Positions 34,860 to 44,050 of a stretch of DNA of 64,000 nt are shown here, in pieces. Every line of letters begins with the position of its first letter. Positions within the stretch are counted from its first letter, which is position 1. The notes below the pieces were generated by a model that saw only the letters and a program-made list of their open reading frames with translations, had not been told where the DNA came from and ran no database searches. The stretch spans positions 1-64,000 of the forward strand of contig CALYLO010000009.1 in NCBI GenBank assembly GCA_944800085.1, written 5' to 3'. The DNA is from Paenibacillus melissococcoides. Lineage in GTDB: Bacteria; Bacillota; Bacilli; Paenibacillales; Paenibacillaceae. The translations under genes and the position numbers were made by a program.

Positions 34860-34889
34860 CCTATTTAGAATTGGATTGTAATACCTTGG

Positions 34890-34919
34890 GGTGGAAGCGT
34901 TGCTTCCGCCTCTTTTTTT
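34890..34919 (+). terminator. Terminator of the SLH-DUF5704 unit
   Basis: GGTGGAAGC (34890-34898) pairs with GCTTCCGCC (34902-34910) and is followed by T-rich sequence. Confidence 0.85.
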
Positions 34920-35135
34920 ATTGCGCTGGGGATAGGATTCGGGATGAGAGGCGCCGTCTCGAACTGGCCGCTCGAAACCGTAACATGTGGGTCTCTTCCT
35001 CTTATGATCGATATCCCCGTCGTTTCAGGAGGAACAAGTATCCTACCGGCTTATTTTGAATACCCCCTTGGTTCAGAAATGCCGATTATCCCGGTAGCCA
35101 AGAGATGATGTGGGAATAATTTGAGATTTTTTGCT

Positions 35136-35390
35136 CCTGACTGGGTGGGATATTCATGAAAAGAAAGCGTAAGGGAGAGGGCGAAAGCGGGAATGATGTA
35201 ACGCAAGACGATAGCGGAAACTGACTAGCTGCAGAAAGTGCTCAGCGAAGAAAGTGTTCAGCTTTGATGCCAAGTGAACAGCAAGTATGGAAAATATCAA
35301 GCCTGACTGATTGGGAGAGTGATGAAAAAGACAGCGAAGCATAAAAGCTAAGCAACGGCCACCCTGAGTGAAAGGGAGAGTGATCAAAAG
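35136..35390. repeat. Diverged copies of a CCTGAC...GGGAGAGTGA repeat
   Basis: Copies begin at 35136 (CCTGACTGGGTGGGA), 35302 (CCTGACTGATTGGGAGAGTG) and 35363 (CCCTGAGTGAAAGGGAGAGT), with a partial CTGAC at 35221. The motif matches the regular cluster at 45529-45747. No gene is supported in 34920-35510 apart from this. Open frames on the minus strand here are not credible. Confidence 0.55.
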
Positions 35391-35510
35391 GCTCTGAACA
35401 CGAAGGAACTGGAAATAGAGATTGCATTTTCTTATGCATAGATATACGAGATATATAGTGATTCTATGTATTAGGTTATTCACTGCATTAAGTTTGCGAA
35501 GGAGGAAGCG

Positions 35511-35843
35511 ATGAACCCGAAGGTAAGCAAGGAACTGTTGAAGGGCAGCACCGCGTTGCTTGTATTGTCGATGCTGGAGAAGGAAGAGTTGTGCGGTTAC
35601 GAGCTGACAAAGCGGCTCGAGACGGCCTCCTCCGGCTTGTTCACCTTGAAGGAAGGCATGCTTTATCCGATTCTTCACGGGCTGGAGAGCGGCGGGCAGG
35701 TGGAGGCCTACTGGAGCGAGGCGGCGGTCCGGGCGCGCAAATATTACCGCATTACTGATGCCGGTCGCAGCCTGCTGCAAGAGAAGACGGAAGAATGGCG
35801 CCTGTTCAGCGGGACGATGAACAGGGTGTTGGGGGAGGTGTAG
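35511..35843 (+). CDS. PadR-family transcriptional regulator
   Basis: The 110-residue protein has the PadR winged helix: TALLVLSMLEKEELCGYELTKRLE, then the recognition part LKEGMLYPILHGLESGG and the wing RKYYRITDAGR. It starts behind GAAGGAGG. PadR genes usually precede the membrane protein they regulate; here that is the permease-prefix/FtsW-like gene 48 nt downstream. The ligand is unknown. Confidence 0.9.
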   Translation: MNPKVSKELLKGSTALLVLSMLEKEELCGYELTKRLETASSGLFTLKEGMLYPILHGLESGGQVEAYWSEAAVRARKYYRITDAGRSLLQEKTEEWRLFSGTMNRVLGEV

Positions 35844-35891
35844 GGGAATGCCAGATACAGAGCGAGACATCCGTGCGGCATCCCGTGCGGC

Positions 35892-36818
35892 ATGCCGGAG
35901 GCAGCCGAGCGGTTCGTGCAAGATGTATTGGGACGAATCAAAGCGAAGGAGATGAAGCCGGAGATCGAGGCGGAGCTGAGGGAGCATCTTCTGTCTCGAA
36001 TGGAAGAGCATACGGACCGTGGAGTCGATGCGGACGAAGCCGCGCGTGAAGCGGTTCGGCAAATGGGAGCGTCCTCCATCGTGGCCGAGCATATGAACCG
36101 GATTCATCGCCCGCATATCCCTTGGCTCATGTGGATTAGCTTGGCGATATGGATCGGGGTAAGTCTATTCGGCCTGTTCCTTCTGCAGAGTGAAGCGGGC
36201 GTACAGAATTCGGTTGGACTAGGCGCCCGATCTGTCATCTTTGCCCTGCTCGGCATACTCTGCTTCGTGGCCGGGATGCTCATCGACTACCGCCGGCTTC
36301 GCCGCCTCGCTCCTTGGATGTATGGGGGGATGGTAATCATGCTGGTTGGGACGGGGGCAGGTATGGGGGTTACCGTTAATGGGATGCTAAGCGTTCGGCG
36401 GCCTCGCCCCAAAAGATATGTTAAGCTGATGCTGTATGCGTTCACAGCGTTGCCTGTGCTGCTGTATGTGATGGACGGCCGCTTCCCGCAGTTGATCATC
36501 TATAGTCTTGGCATGATGTTAGTGCTCAGGCAGCTCCGCTGCCGCCCGGCTGTATGGTGGAGGCTGGCCGCATGTGCCGCGGGAGGAGGAGCAGTGCTGT
36601 GGTTGACATCGGATTATGCCCGTTCTTATTCGGCCGACGCTTGCAGGAATGGATTGAATTTTTTGGAGGTGCTGGGTCCTGATTCTGATAGCCGCTTTGT
36701 CATGCGGGAGATTCACAGAGCGGTTCAGCACATCATAATTTGCTATTACGGCTCTTCCGTTCGACGGGAGGGCTCTTTTTATGGAGAACTTCTTATTTTT
36801 CCAAGGAAAACGTTGTAA
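35892..36818 (+). CDS. Permease-prefix-domain membrane protein, degenerate FtsW-like
   Basis: The N-terminal ~75 residues are a permease prefix domain (RFVQDVLGRIKAKEMKPEIEAELREHL). Hydrophobic segments follow whose order and motifs (IDYRRLRRLAPWMYGG, VTVNGM) recall FtsW/RodA-type proteins. Later FtsW motifs are missing, and the last ~30 residues after MREIHRAVQH look unrelated. The ATG at 35892 has no ribosome site. An ATG at 35849 has a good one but is out of frame. The gene is therefore probably decayed at both ends, though still open for 308 codons. Confidence 0.6.
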   Translation: MPEAAERFVQDVLGRIKAKEMKPEIEAELREHLLSRMEEHTDRGVDADEAAREAVRQMGASSIVAEHMNRIHRPHIPWLMWISLAIWIGVSLFGLFLLQSEAGVQNSVGLGARSVIFALLGILCFVAGMLIDYRRLRRLAPWMYGGMVIMLVGTGAGMGVTVNGMLSVRRPRPKRYVKLMLYAFTALPVLLYVMDGRFPQLIIYSLGMMLVLRQLRCRPAVWWRLAACAAGGGAVLWLTSDYARSYSADACRNGLNFLEVLGPDSDSRFVMREIHRAVQHIIICYYGSSVRREGSFYGELLIFPRKTL

Positions 36819-37077
36819 ACAAAGCCGGGGCGGCGTATGATGATAGACGCGGCAGGAGGTGTCATCTTTTCTCGCAAGGCTCATATAATCTATCAGAACG
36901 ATGGAGAACGCATATGCTCTCGAGCAGGCAAAAGAATGGCGGACAGGGCGGGGCATTCTGGCTGGAGGGCGTCTGGGTTCGGCGATGCTGAGGTATAGAA
37001 GGGACAGGCTGTCATATCCTGATCCGCGCTTGCATGGGGGCTTTCATGAATAGTTATGAAAAGAGGGGGAAGTTCGG

Positions 37078-38519
37078 ATGAAAAAGGAACCACCGGGGTT
37101 GTGGCAGGAAGCGAAAGGCTGGATAGGGCGGCTGTCGACGGCCGCCTGCGCCTTGCTGATGATCGCTGCGCTGTGGGCGGCTTGGGGAACGAAGGAAGCG
37201 TCGGAGCCGATCGCTTACGCCGCATCGCCTGCTTCTCATCAGGCGGTAGCGATGGCATATAACGCGGAGGCGGCAGCCGCGCGCGTGGATGCTGGCGAGG
37301 CGGTGTCCATGCCGGTAAGCGGAGAGAAGGAAGAAGCGGTCGCCGCTCTATACGTCCAAGGCAATGACTCTGAAAACGGCAAGGCCGCCGTACAATTGGC
37401 TGCGGCTAAGAAACCGGACACCGGGAAGCCGTCGCCGGGCGTGGAAGAGAAGAAGCCGGACAAGGTCGTCTATTTGACGTTCGACGACGGCCCGAGCGTA
37501 CATACGAAGGATGTGCTTGATATTTTGGCCAAGGAGCAGGTAAAGGCCACCTTCTTCGTGTTGGGGCAAAATGCGAAGCGCGACCAGGAGATGGTCAAAA
37601 CGATTGCGGAAGCGGGACACGCCATCGGCAATCATAGCTATAATCATGAATATAAGGAGCTGTACGGCAGCTTCCGTGAATTTTGGCGCCAGATTCGCGA
37701 GACCGGCAAGGTGCTGGAGGACATTCTGGGCTATGAGCCCCAGCTCGTCCGGGCGCCAGGCGGAACGGCAATGAATTTCGATAAGCAGTATTTCGAGCTG
37801 ATGCAGCAGGCGGGGTACTTGGTCTATGACTGGCATGTCGACAGCGGCGATTCCAAGCGGCGGGGCGTGCCGGCGAAGGAGATCGCGTCGTCGGTGAAGC
37901 AAGGGGCGCTGCTGAAGGAGACGGTCGTGCTGATGCATGACGGATCCGGGCATGGGGAGACGGTGAAGGCGCTGCCGGAGATCATCCGCTATTATAAGGA
38001 CATAAGGACAAAGGCTATTCGTTCGGCGTGCTGTCGCCGGAGGTGGAGCCGGTTCAGTTTCATGTCGCTTCCACGAAGCGTTGGGCCCGGTCCCCGGTCA
38101 GCAGCGCCTGGGTTGAAGCGAACATCCAGCCGGTCAACGTAGCCGGACCTGTAGAGCCTGAACCGAAAATGGCGATGGATGTGCATACCGATCAGGGAAG
38201 CCTTCATTTGGAGCCGGATCAGTTCCTGAGCCATGAGGAGACGACCTATGTGCCGCTGCGGATGCTGGTCCAGCAGTTGGGCGGAACGGTGCGCTGGAAT
38301 GCGGAGGCGAACCGGGTGGATGTCGATTGGAACGGGAAGGCCGCAGGCTTCGATCTGACTGGCGCGCAAATTGTATTTGCCGATGAGGACGAAGAGACCG
38401 TGCCGTTGAAGGCAGTAACGGAACGTTCGCTCACCTGGGTGCCGCTGCGGGATGTACTGAATGTGTTCGGCGTTAAGTTGACTGCATACGAAGTGACGCC
38501 TTTGCAGGAGGACGCGTGA
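37078..38519 (+). pseudogene. Polysaccharide deacetylase with C-terminal stalk domain, frameshifted by an 8-bp duplication
   Basis: Residues 1-45 hold a membrane anchor or signal. The NodB domain begins with VYLTFDDGPSVHTKDVLDIL (metal-binding Asp pair), then GNHSYNHE, RAPGG and VLMHDGSGH. It deacetylates chitin- or peptidoglycan-type sugars outside the cell. After YYKD the frame is lost because ATAAGGAC is duplicated (37994-38009). With one copy the protein reads YYKDKGYSFGVLSPEVEPVQF. It then continues into a copper-amine-oxidase-like stalk domain (FLSHEETTYVPLRMLVQQLGGTV) ending at 38519. As read, the first frame ends at 38142 and yields an enzyme without the stalk, which may still be active. 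Confidence 0.88.
37994..38009 (+). repeat. Perfect 8-bp tandem duplication inside the deacetylase gene
   Basis: ATAAGGAC stands twice in direct succession (37994-38001 and 38002-38009). The extra 8 bp is the only change needed to restore the full reading frame. Confidence 0.95.
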
Positions 38520-38599
38520 TTCTCTTCTATTATCTTGGCAAAGCAGCCTCTCACAGGTTTACAATCTATCAAGCTGGGCGATACTGATTCATAGAACGG

Positions 38600-38654
38600 C
38601 CCGGGACGGTTCATCGAACGTGCATGCACGCGAGGGACTCGTTCCGGGTTTTTT
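38600..38654 (+). terminator. Terminator before the MoxR operon
   Basis: CCCGGGACG (38600-38608) pairs with CGTTCCGGG (38640-38648) with one mismatch, followed by six T. Confidence 0.7.
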
Positions 38655-38717
38655 GTGTCTTGTTATCGTTTTGTAGGAAAAAGGATGCTGCTAGGTTAAG
38701 AGGGAGGGAAACTACGA

Positions 38718-39872
38718 ATGGAAATGAGTGGACATCAGGACCGCACCGTGGAGCAGGATGTATGGCTGGCGTCGTTCGCGGAGCGGGGCTGGCCGGCGTT
38801 CCTGGACCGGATGGGGCAGGTCGTCGTCGGCAAAAGGGAGGTCATCCGCCTGGCCGGCTTGGCGATGCTGTCCGGCGGGCATATTTTGATGGAGGATGTG
38901 CCGGGCGTCGGCAAGACGCTGCTGGCCCGGGCGCTCGCGCGGACGGCAGGAGGAAGCTTCCGGCGCATCCAGATGACGCCGGATATGATGCCGGCCGATA
39001 TTACGGGCAGCATGGTATGGGAGCCGGCCTCGGGCGGGCTGCGGTATAGCGAGGGAGCGTTGTTCGGCAACGTCGTGCTGGCCGACGAGCTGAACCGCGC
39101 GCCGGCGCGAACTCAATCGGCGCTGCTCGAAGCGATGGAGGAAGGGACAGTGACGGTGGACGGGACGACGCGCGCCTTGCCGCAGCCCTTTTTCGTCATT
39201 GCGACGCAGAATCCGTTGGCCTTCGAAGGCACGTATCGAATTCCGGAGGCGGAGATGGACCGCTTCGCGATCCGGCTGTCGCTGGGCTATCCGGGAGTGG
39301 AGCAGGAAGCGGACATGCTCCTCCATCAGCAGGAGGAGTCGCCGCTCGCGCGCGTGAAGCCGCTCTGGACGCCGGAGGAATGGCAGTTGCTCGTCCGCCG
39401 GATCCGCGAGGTGCATCTCGATGCGGCGCTATGCAGGTACATGGCGGACATCGCGCATGCGACCCGGGCGCACCCGGCGGTGAAGCTGGGCATCAGTCCG
39501 CGGGCGACGCTGTCGCTCATGCGGGTGGCCCAGGCTCACGCCTGGACTGAGGGGCGCACCTATGCGCTTCCGGAGGACGTGAAGGCGGTGGCCCATCCGG
39601 TGCTGGCGCACCGCCTTCATCTGCAGCGCGAGGCGCTGCTTGCCGGGACGACGGAAGCGGATGTCGTCGCCGAGGTGCTGCGCACGACGCCGGTTCCGGT
39701 CTTCCCGGCGGCACAGACCGGAGGCGGCAGATCCGCGGCGAAGTCTTCCCGCCGGGACAAGCGGGGGATCCCGGCCGCCGGTGCCGCGCCGATGGTGCAG
39801 GTGACCCTGGCCGGCGATGGAGCGGCGCAGCCGTCCGCCGGGCGGTTCCGGCTCGGCGGGTGGTTCCGGTGA
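38718..39872 (+). CDS. MoxR-family AAA+ ATPase
   Basis: The 384-residue protein has Walker A EDVPGVGKTLLA, Walker B VLADELNRAPARTQSALLEAM and sensor FFVIATQNPLAFEGTY. A MoxR C-terminal lid domain and a basic, low-complexity tail follow. MoxR ATPases act as chaperones that mature partner proteins, usually those encoded beside them. Its stop overlaps the DUF58 start (GTGA), and a transglutaminase follows, giving the classic three-gene unit. Confidence 0.92.
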   Translation: MEMSGHQDRTVEQDVWLASFAERGWPAFLDRMGQVVVGKREVIRLAGLAMLSGGHILMEDVPGVGKTLLARALARTAGGSFRRIQMTPDMMPADITGSMVWEPASGGLRYSEGALFGNVVLADELNRAPARTQSALLEAMEEGTVTVDGTTRALPQPFFVIATQNPLAFEGTYRIPEAEMDRFAIRLSLGYPGVEQEADMLLHQQEESPLARVKPLWTPEEWQLLVRRIREVHLDAALCRYMADIAHATRAHPAVKLGISPRATLSLMRVAQAHAWTEGRTYALPEDVKAVAHPVLAHRLHLQREALLAGTTEADVVAEVLRTTPVPVFPAAQTGGGRSAAKSSRRDKRGIPAAGAAPMVQVTLAGDGAAQPSAGRFRLGGWFR

Positions 39873-41209
39873 AGCGGACCGCATTCCCTATTGGCCGCTT
39901 CCTGCTCACCGCCGCCGGCTGCGCCGTGCTGGCGACAGCGGGCTGGGCCCGGAACAGCCCGGCGGAGCTTTTTGTGGCGGCCCTGCTGGGCGCCATGCTG
40001 CTGAACGGCGTGCGGCTGCATGTCATCGGCCGGAAGCTCGCAGGCGTCCGGCTTGTCAATGAGCTGCAACAGGCGGAGCATGGCGTGCCGGGGGCCGCTC
40101 CCGGCAGCCTCGCCTTCCGCGTGGCGTTAAGCGGCGCGAAGCGCTGGCCCGTGCGCTGGCTGACGGTGGAGGAGGCGTGGACGCGCACAGGCGGAGACGG
40201 CGGCGTCTGGATATGCCGCCGCCTGTTGTTCCTGCGCCAGGGCGAGGAGACGCGCTGCACCGTCTCCTTCGAGGGCGCGCCGCGCGGTGTGTACCGCCTG
40301 TCGCGGACCGAACTCGCCTATGGCGACCTGTTCGGCTGGTTCGGCGGCCGGGTGCGGCTGGATATCGCGCTGGCGGCGGCAGAGCCGCAGCCGGTGCTGG
40401 TCATTCCGCCGCCCCCGGTGCGCGCCGCCGCGCTGCCGCCCGCTAAGCCGGCAGCCGCGCATGAGCCCGGCCCGCCGCCGCTGGCCGGCGCCGCCGACGC
40501 GGCAGACGGAGGCGTGCCTGCCCCGTCTGCCGGAGGAATGCGCGGCGTCGAGCTGCAGGCGTACCGGCCGGGCACGCCCCTGCGCGCCATCGATTGGCGC
40601 ACGTATGCCAAACGGCGTGTGCTCGCGGTCCGCGCACTGGAAGCGGACGGCTGCGCCCCGGCCGACATCGCCATGGATGATGTTCCATGGCGGTCGGAGG
40701 CTCAAGCCGGACAGCACGCGCCTATGGAGGCGGTGCTGTCCGCTGCTGCCGCGGCCGTGCGCGCCGCTGCAGAGGCCGGGCGGCCCGTTCGCCTGCTGCG
40801 GCTGAGCGACGGGGCCGTCGCCGCCGGAGCCCGGCAGGCGCTGGCCGCCTTGGCGGCGGAACGGCCCGGCCCTGCGGCGCCGGTCGGCTGGGATGCGCCG
40901 CAGCCGCCGGGCGCCGGGCCAAACGGCGCGGCGCGCTGGCACGCCGCTGAGCCCTCGCCGCCGATCCGCGCGGTGACGCTGATCAGCTACCGGGAGGATC
41001 CCGTTGTGCTCGACCGGCTGCATGACGCGGCGGAAGAGGCGCGGCTAGACGGCTGGCTGACGGCCGCGCGCTGGCCGCAAGCAAGCGCCGCGGCAGCGCC
41101 GGCTTCGCCGGGGGCCTTCCTCTGGATGGAACAGTCTGTATCCTGCGCCAGCATAGGAAGGAGGGAGAGCGATGCGCTTACGTTATATCGGCCGATCCGC
41201 CAAGCGTGA
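39869..41209 (+). CDS. DUF58-domain membrane protein
   Basis: The 446-residue protein has two N-terminal hydrophobic segments (about 8-45). A beta-rich region follows, then the DUF58 hallmark near residue 225 (RPGTPLRAIDWRTYAKRR) and a von Willebrand-like C-terminal domain. GTG 39869 overlaps the MoxR stop. The C-terminal half is extremely Ala/Pro-rich and high in GC. Such proteins are MoxR clients; their exact role in the envelope is unknown. The 3' end overlaps the transglutaminase gene by 38 nt. Confidence 0.85.
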   Translation: MKRTAFPIGRFLLTAAGCAVLATAGWARNSPAELFVAALLGAMLLNGVRLHVIGRKLAGVRLVNELQQAEHGVPGAAPGSLAFRVALSGAKRWPVRWLTVEEAWTRTGGDGGVWICRRLLFLRQGEETRCTVSFEGAPRGVYRLSRTELAYGDLFGWFGGRVRLDIALAAAEPQPVLVIPPPPVRAAALPPAKPAAAHEPGPPPLAGAADAADGGVPAPSAGGMRGVELQAYRPGTPLRAIDWRTYAKRRVLAVRALEADGCAPADIAMDDVPWRSEAQAGQHAPMEAVLSAAAAAVRAAAEAGRPVRLLRLSDGAVAAGARQALAALAAERPGPAAPVGWDAPQPPGAGPNGAARWHAAEPSPPIRAVTLISYREDPVVLDRLHDAAEEARLDGWLTAARWPQASAAAAPASPGAFLWMEQSVSCASIGRRESDALTLYRPIRQA

Positions 41210-43799
41210 CGGCCAAGTGACACTGCGCCCGTTGGTCAGCGGCAGCGAACCAACCGGAAGGCGGACCGCGGCCGAATGGGCGAAGCAGGCCGCCTTCACC
41301 GGGCTGCTGTTCGCCTTGTTCGCCGAATGGTTCTATCCGTTGAAGCGGCTCGGTCCGCATATCGATTTGCATGATATCCGTCCGTTTTTGGGGGCGATCG
41401 CCATCTTTCTCGCCGTGGGGCTGATCGTCCGGAGCCGAACCCTGTCGATCGCGCTCCGCAGCGTTACGGCGATCGCGGTAACGGCGTGGATGTTCGGAGC
41501 CGCTTCCCTGCACTATGCGGCAGCGGGTGACGGCGGTCTCCTGGGCGCTCTCCGCGAGTCGGTTGCGGCAGGCGTCTCGATGCTCGGTTCCGCGTTGGCT
41601 GCCGATGCGGAACGGTGGATGGCGGGGGAGTGGCTTCGGACGAGCGGCGAAGTCCGCACCTTGCTGTTACTCGCCGGTTGGGCGATGCTGACGGCCTCCA
41701 TACAGGCGCAAATGCTGACCCGGCGGACGGTGCTGTTTTTCAGCGTGGCCACGATCTGCTATCTCTTCGGGTTTCAATGGGGCTACGGCCTCGAGGTGAC
41801 CGAGGCCGTCATTCGCGCGGCAGGCTGGGGCCTGCTGCTGTCCGCCTGCCTCCATCTTGACCGTCGGCTGGCCGAGGATACCGAGCGATCGAAGACACCC
41901 GGCATCCGGCCTGTACGATGGCTGGGCCAAGCGGCGCTGGTGACGCTGCTCATCGTAGGCATCGGCTTCGGCCTGTCCCGGATGCCCGACTGGACACCGC
42001 CCGAGAGTCTGCCTTCGCTGCGCGAGTGGACGCAATCGCTGGCCGTCTCGGCGAATGAATGGGGCGCGGCCCGTTCGGCAGCGGAGAATGCGTCCTTGCG
42101 GGGCACGACGATAGGCACGACCGGATACAGTACGGATGATACGGAGCTGGGCGGCGCGCTTCGCGATGATCCCCGCATCCTGTTCACGGCGGAATCGCCG
42201 GAGCCGACGTATTGGCGGGGAGAGAGCAAATCGCGCTATACCGGCCGGGGCTGGGCCTCAGCGGACACCGCACAAGAAGAAACGGTGGATGGATCCGGGC
42301 GGCTCCAGCTTCCCGATTCTCCGGTGTCGGGATGGTCCGAGCCGTTGACGCAGACGGTTCGCTGGCAAGCCTATGTTCCGCATCTGCCGCTTGTCCTCGG
42401 CGGCCGGCCGGAACGGCTGGTGTCATGGATGCCGGACGGGGAGACGGAGGCTCCGCCCCAAGGGGGGACGACGCTGCGCTACGACCCGCCAGGCGAACGG
42501 TATGCCCCTGGCGCGAGTGCGCCAGCCGGAGCACGGCTCGCCTATCAATATGAGACTCGCGTGCTCAGGGCCGATGCGGCGATGCTGCGGGACGTGCCGA
42601 AGCTGTCGCCTGAAGAGAGGGCGCGATGGAGCGAGGAGCTTCAGCTCCCGGCTGAACTCCCGGAGCGGGTGCGGGAGCTCGGCGATCGGCTGGCCGAAGG
42701 ATCGGCGGGGCCGTATGAGACCGTGCGCCGCATGCAGTCATTTCTGCTCCAGGAATACGCCTATACCAAAAGCGATACCGAAGTGCCGCCGGCGGGCAGG
42801 GACTTCGTGGATTATTTTCTGTTCGAGGCGAGACAGGGCTATTGCAATCACTTCTCGAGCGCGATGGCGGTTCTGCTGCGCACCCAGGGCATTCCGGCGC
42901 GCTGGGTGAAGGGCTTCGCGCCCGGAGAGCAGACCGGGCCTGGGCAGTATACGGTCCGGGCATCCGATGCGCATGCCTGGGTGGAGGTGTATTTCCCGAC
43001 GGTCGGCTGGGTGCCGTTCGAGGCGACCCCGCCTGCGGGAATGGCCGCAGCGGCAGAGGTTCCGGCGGACGCAGTGATAGCGGCCGTACCGGGACAAGCG
43101 GCACTTGCAGCCAATGGAGCGGCTGCCTCGGATGGAGACGCCGATGCGGCGTTCGTTACGTCAGCGCAGGTGCGCGAGCTGCTGGAGCAATCGCTTCAGT
43201 CGAAGGAATCGGCGTCGGGCTGGGAACGGGTACGGCGCTGGGGGGAGACGGCGCTTCATGCCGGGAAGCAGGGGCTGAACGCCATCGGGCAGCATCTCGC
43301 TGCGGAATGGGAGGCCTTGACCCGAATCGGGACGCTTCGCAGCGATGAACAGGCGGAGGCAGGGGCGGGGATGTTGGGGCTGCTTCGATTTGTGGCCCTC
43401 CGCCTGCCGGTCCTGGCAATCGGTGCGCTGTGGCTGGCTCTGGTGACGGCGTGGTTTATGCGGAAGCATTGGCGGCGCCTGGCTCCGGAGCGCAAGCTGC
43501 GGCGTCTCCTCCGGCTGCAGCAGCGCAGCTTCCAGAATGAACGGCTGCAGGAAATGGGGCGGATCGCCTGGCAGCTCCTTGAGCGGAAATACGGGCTGCG
43601 CCCGATCGGCATGACCTGGAGCGAGTATATTTCCGAGAAGCGCGACGATCCCGAGCTGCTGCCGTCGGCGGCTGATCCGGTGCTGCAGCAGTTCATCCGC
43701 GACTGCAATGCGCTGCTGTTCGCGGGCCGGCATGCGGAGAGAGCCGTACGGCAGCGCTTCCTGGAAGGCTGCGCATTCGTGCTGCGCCAGTGTACATGA
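41172..43799 (+). CDS. TgpA-like membrane transglutaminase
   Basis: The 875-residue protein has about seven N-terminal membrane helices (DUF3488-like). A long extracytoplasmic part carries a transglutaminase core around residues 545-625: cysteine in GYCNHFSSAMAVLLR, histidine in DAHAWVEVYF and the third position in FEATPPAG. One more membrane helix (about 735-755) and a cytoplasmic DUF4129-like tail follow. ATG 41172 lies behind GGAAGGAGGG. It probably crosslinks or cleaves surface proteins, helped by MoxR and DUF58. Confidence 0.9.
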   Translation: MRLRYIGRSAKRDGQVTLRPLVSGSEPTGRRTAAEWAKQAAFTGLLFALFAEWFYPLKRLGPHIDLHDIRPFLGAIAIFLAVGLIVRSRTLSIALRSVTAIAVTAWMFGAASLHYAAAGDGGLLGALRESVAAGVSMLGSALAADAERWMAGEWLRTSGEVRTLLLLAGWAMLTASIQAQMLTRRTVLFFSVATICYLFGFQWGYGLEVTEAVIRAAGWGLLLSACLHLDRRLAEDTERSKTPGIRPVRWLGQAALVTLLIVGIGFGLSRMPDWTPPESLPSLREWTQSLAVSANEWGAARSAAENASLRGTTIGTTGYSTDDTELGGALRDDPRILFTAESPEPTYWRGESKSRYTGRGWASADTAQEETVDGSGRLQLPDSPVSGWSEPLTQTVRWQAYVPHLPLVLGGRPERLVSWMPDGETEAPPQGGTTLRYDPPGERYAPGASAPAGARLAYQYETRVLRADAAMLRDVPKLSPEERARWSEELQLPAELPERVRELGDRLAEGSAGPYETVRRMQSFLLQEYAYTKSDTEVPPAGRDFVDYFLFEARQGYCNHFSSAMAVLLRTQGIPARWVKGFAPGEQTGPGQYTVRASDAHAWVEVYFPTVGWVPFEATPPAGMAAAAEVPADAVIAAVPGQAALAANGAAASDGDADAAFVTSAQVRELLEQSLQSKESASGWERVRRWGETALHAGKQGLNAIGQHLAAEWEALTRIGTLRSDEQAEAGAGMLGLLRFVALRLPVLAIGALWLALVTAWFMRKHWRRLAPERKLRRLLRLQQRSFQNERLQEMGRIAWQLLERKYGLRPIGMTWSEYISEKRDDPELLPSAADPVLQQFIRDCNALLFAGRHAERAVRQRFLEGCAFVLRQCT

Positions 43800-43963
43800 G
43801 TGAGGAGGCGCGGTTCACATAGAGATTGGCGGCAAGAGAGACGGAAGGGGCGGCGACCAGGATTCGGCCGCCCTGTTCGTCTTGGGGCGTCTTTGCGGAC
43901 AGCTTGGAGTTCTGGCCGCTGCGTTCCTGCCTAACGATAGCTGGTGTTGTATGACCAGGTCCC

Positions 43964-43992
43964 TTTTCAACCGCCGAGACGGGCAGTATAAT
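43964..43992 (+). promoter_or_regulatory. Promoter of the LacI-family gene
   Basis: TTTTCA (43964-43969) and TATAAT (43987-43992) are spaced by 17 nt, about 60 nt upstream of the start codon. Confidence 0.65.
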
Positions 43993-44050
43993 TTACCATA
44001 TGATCCTAAGGCAGTGAACTCGAATTTAGATAGACATGGGGAGGCGGAGC

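Noticed and set aside
35154..36116. 320-codon minus-strand frame across the repeat cluster and padR
   Set aside because: No start signal; Arg/His-rich antisense shadow of padR and the following gene.
37078..38142. Treating the deacetylase and the stalk-domain frame as two separate genes
   Set aside because: The second frame has no ribosome site and removal of one 8-bp copy joins them precisely.
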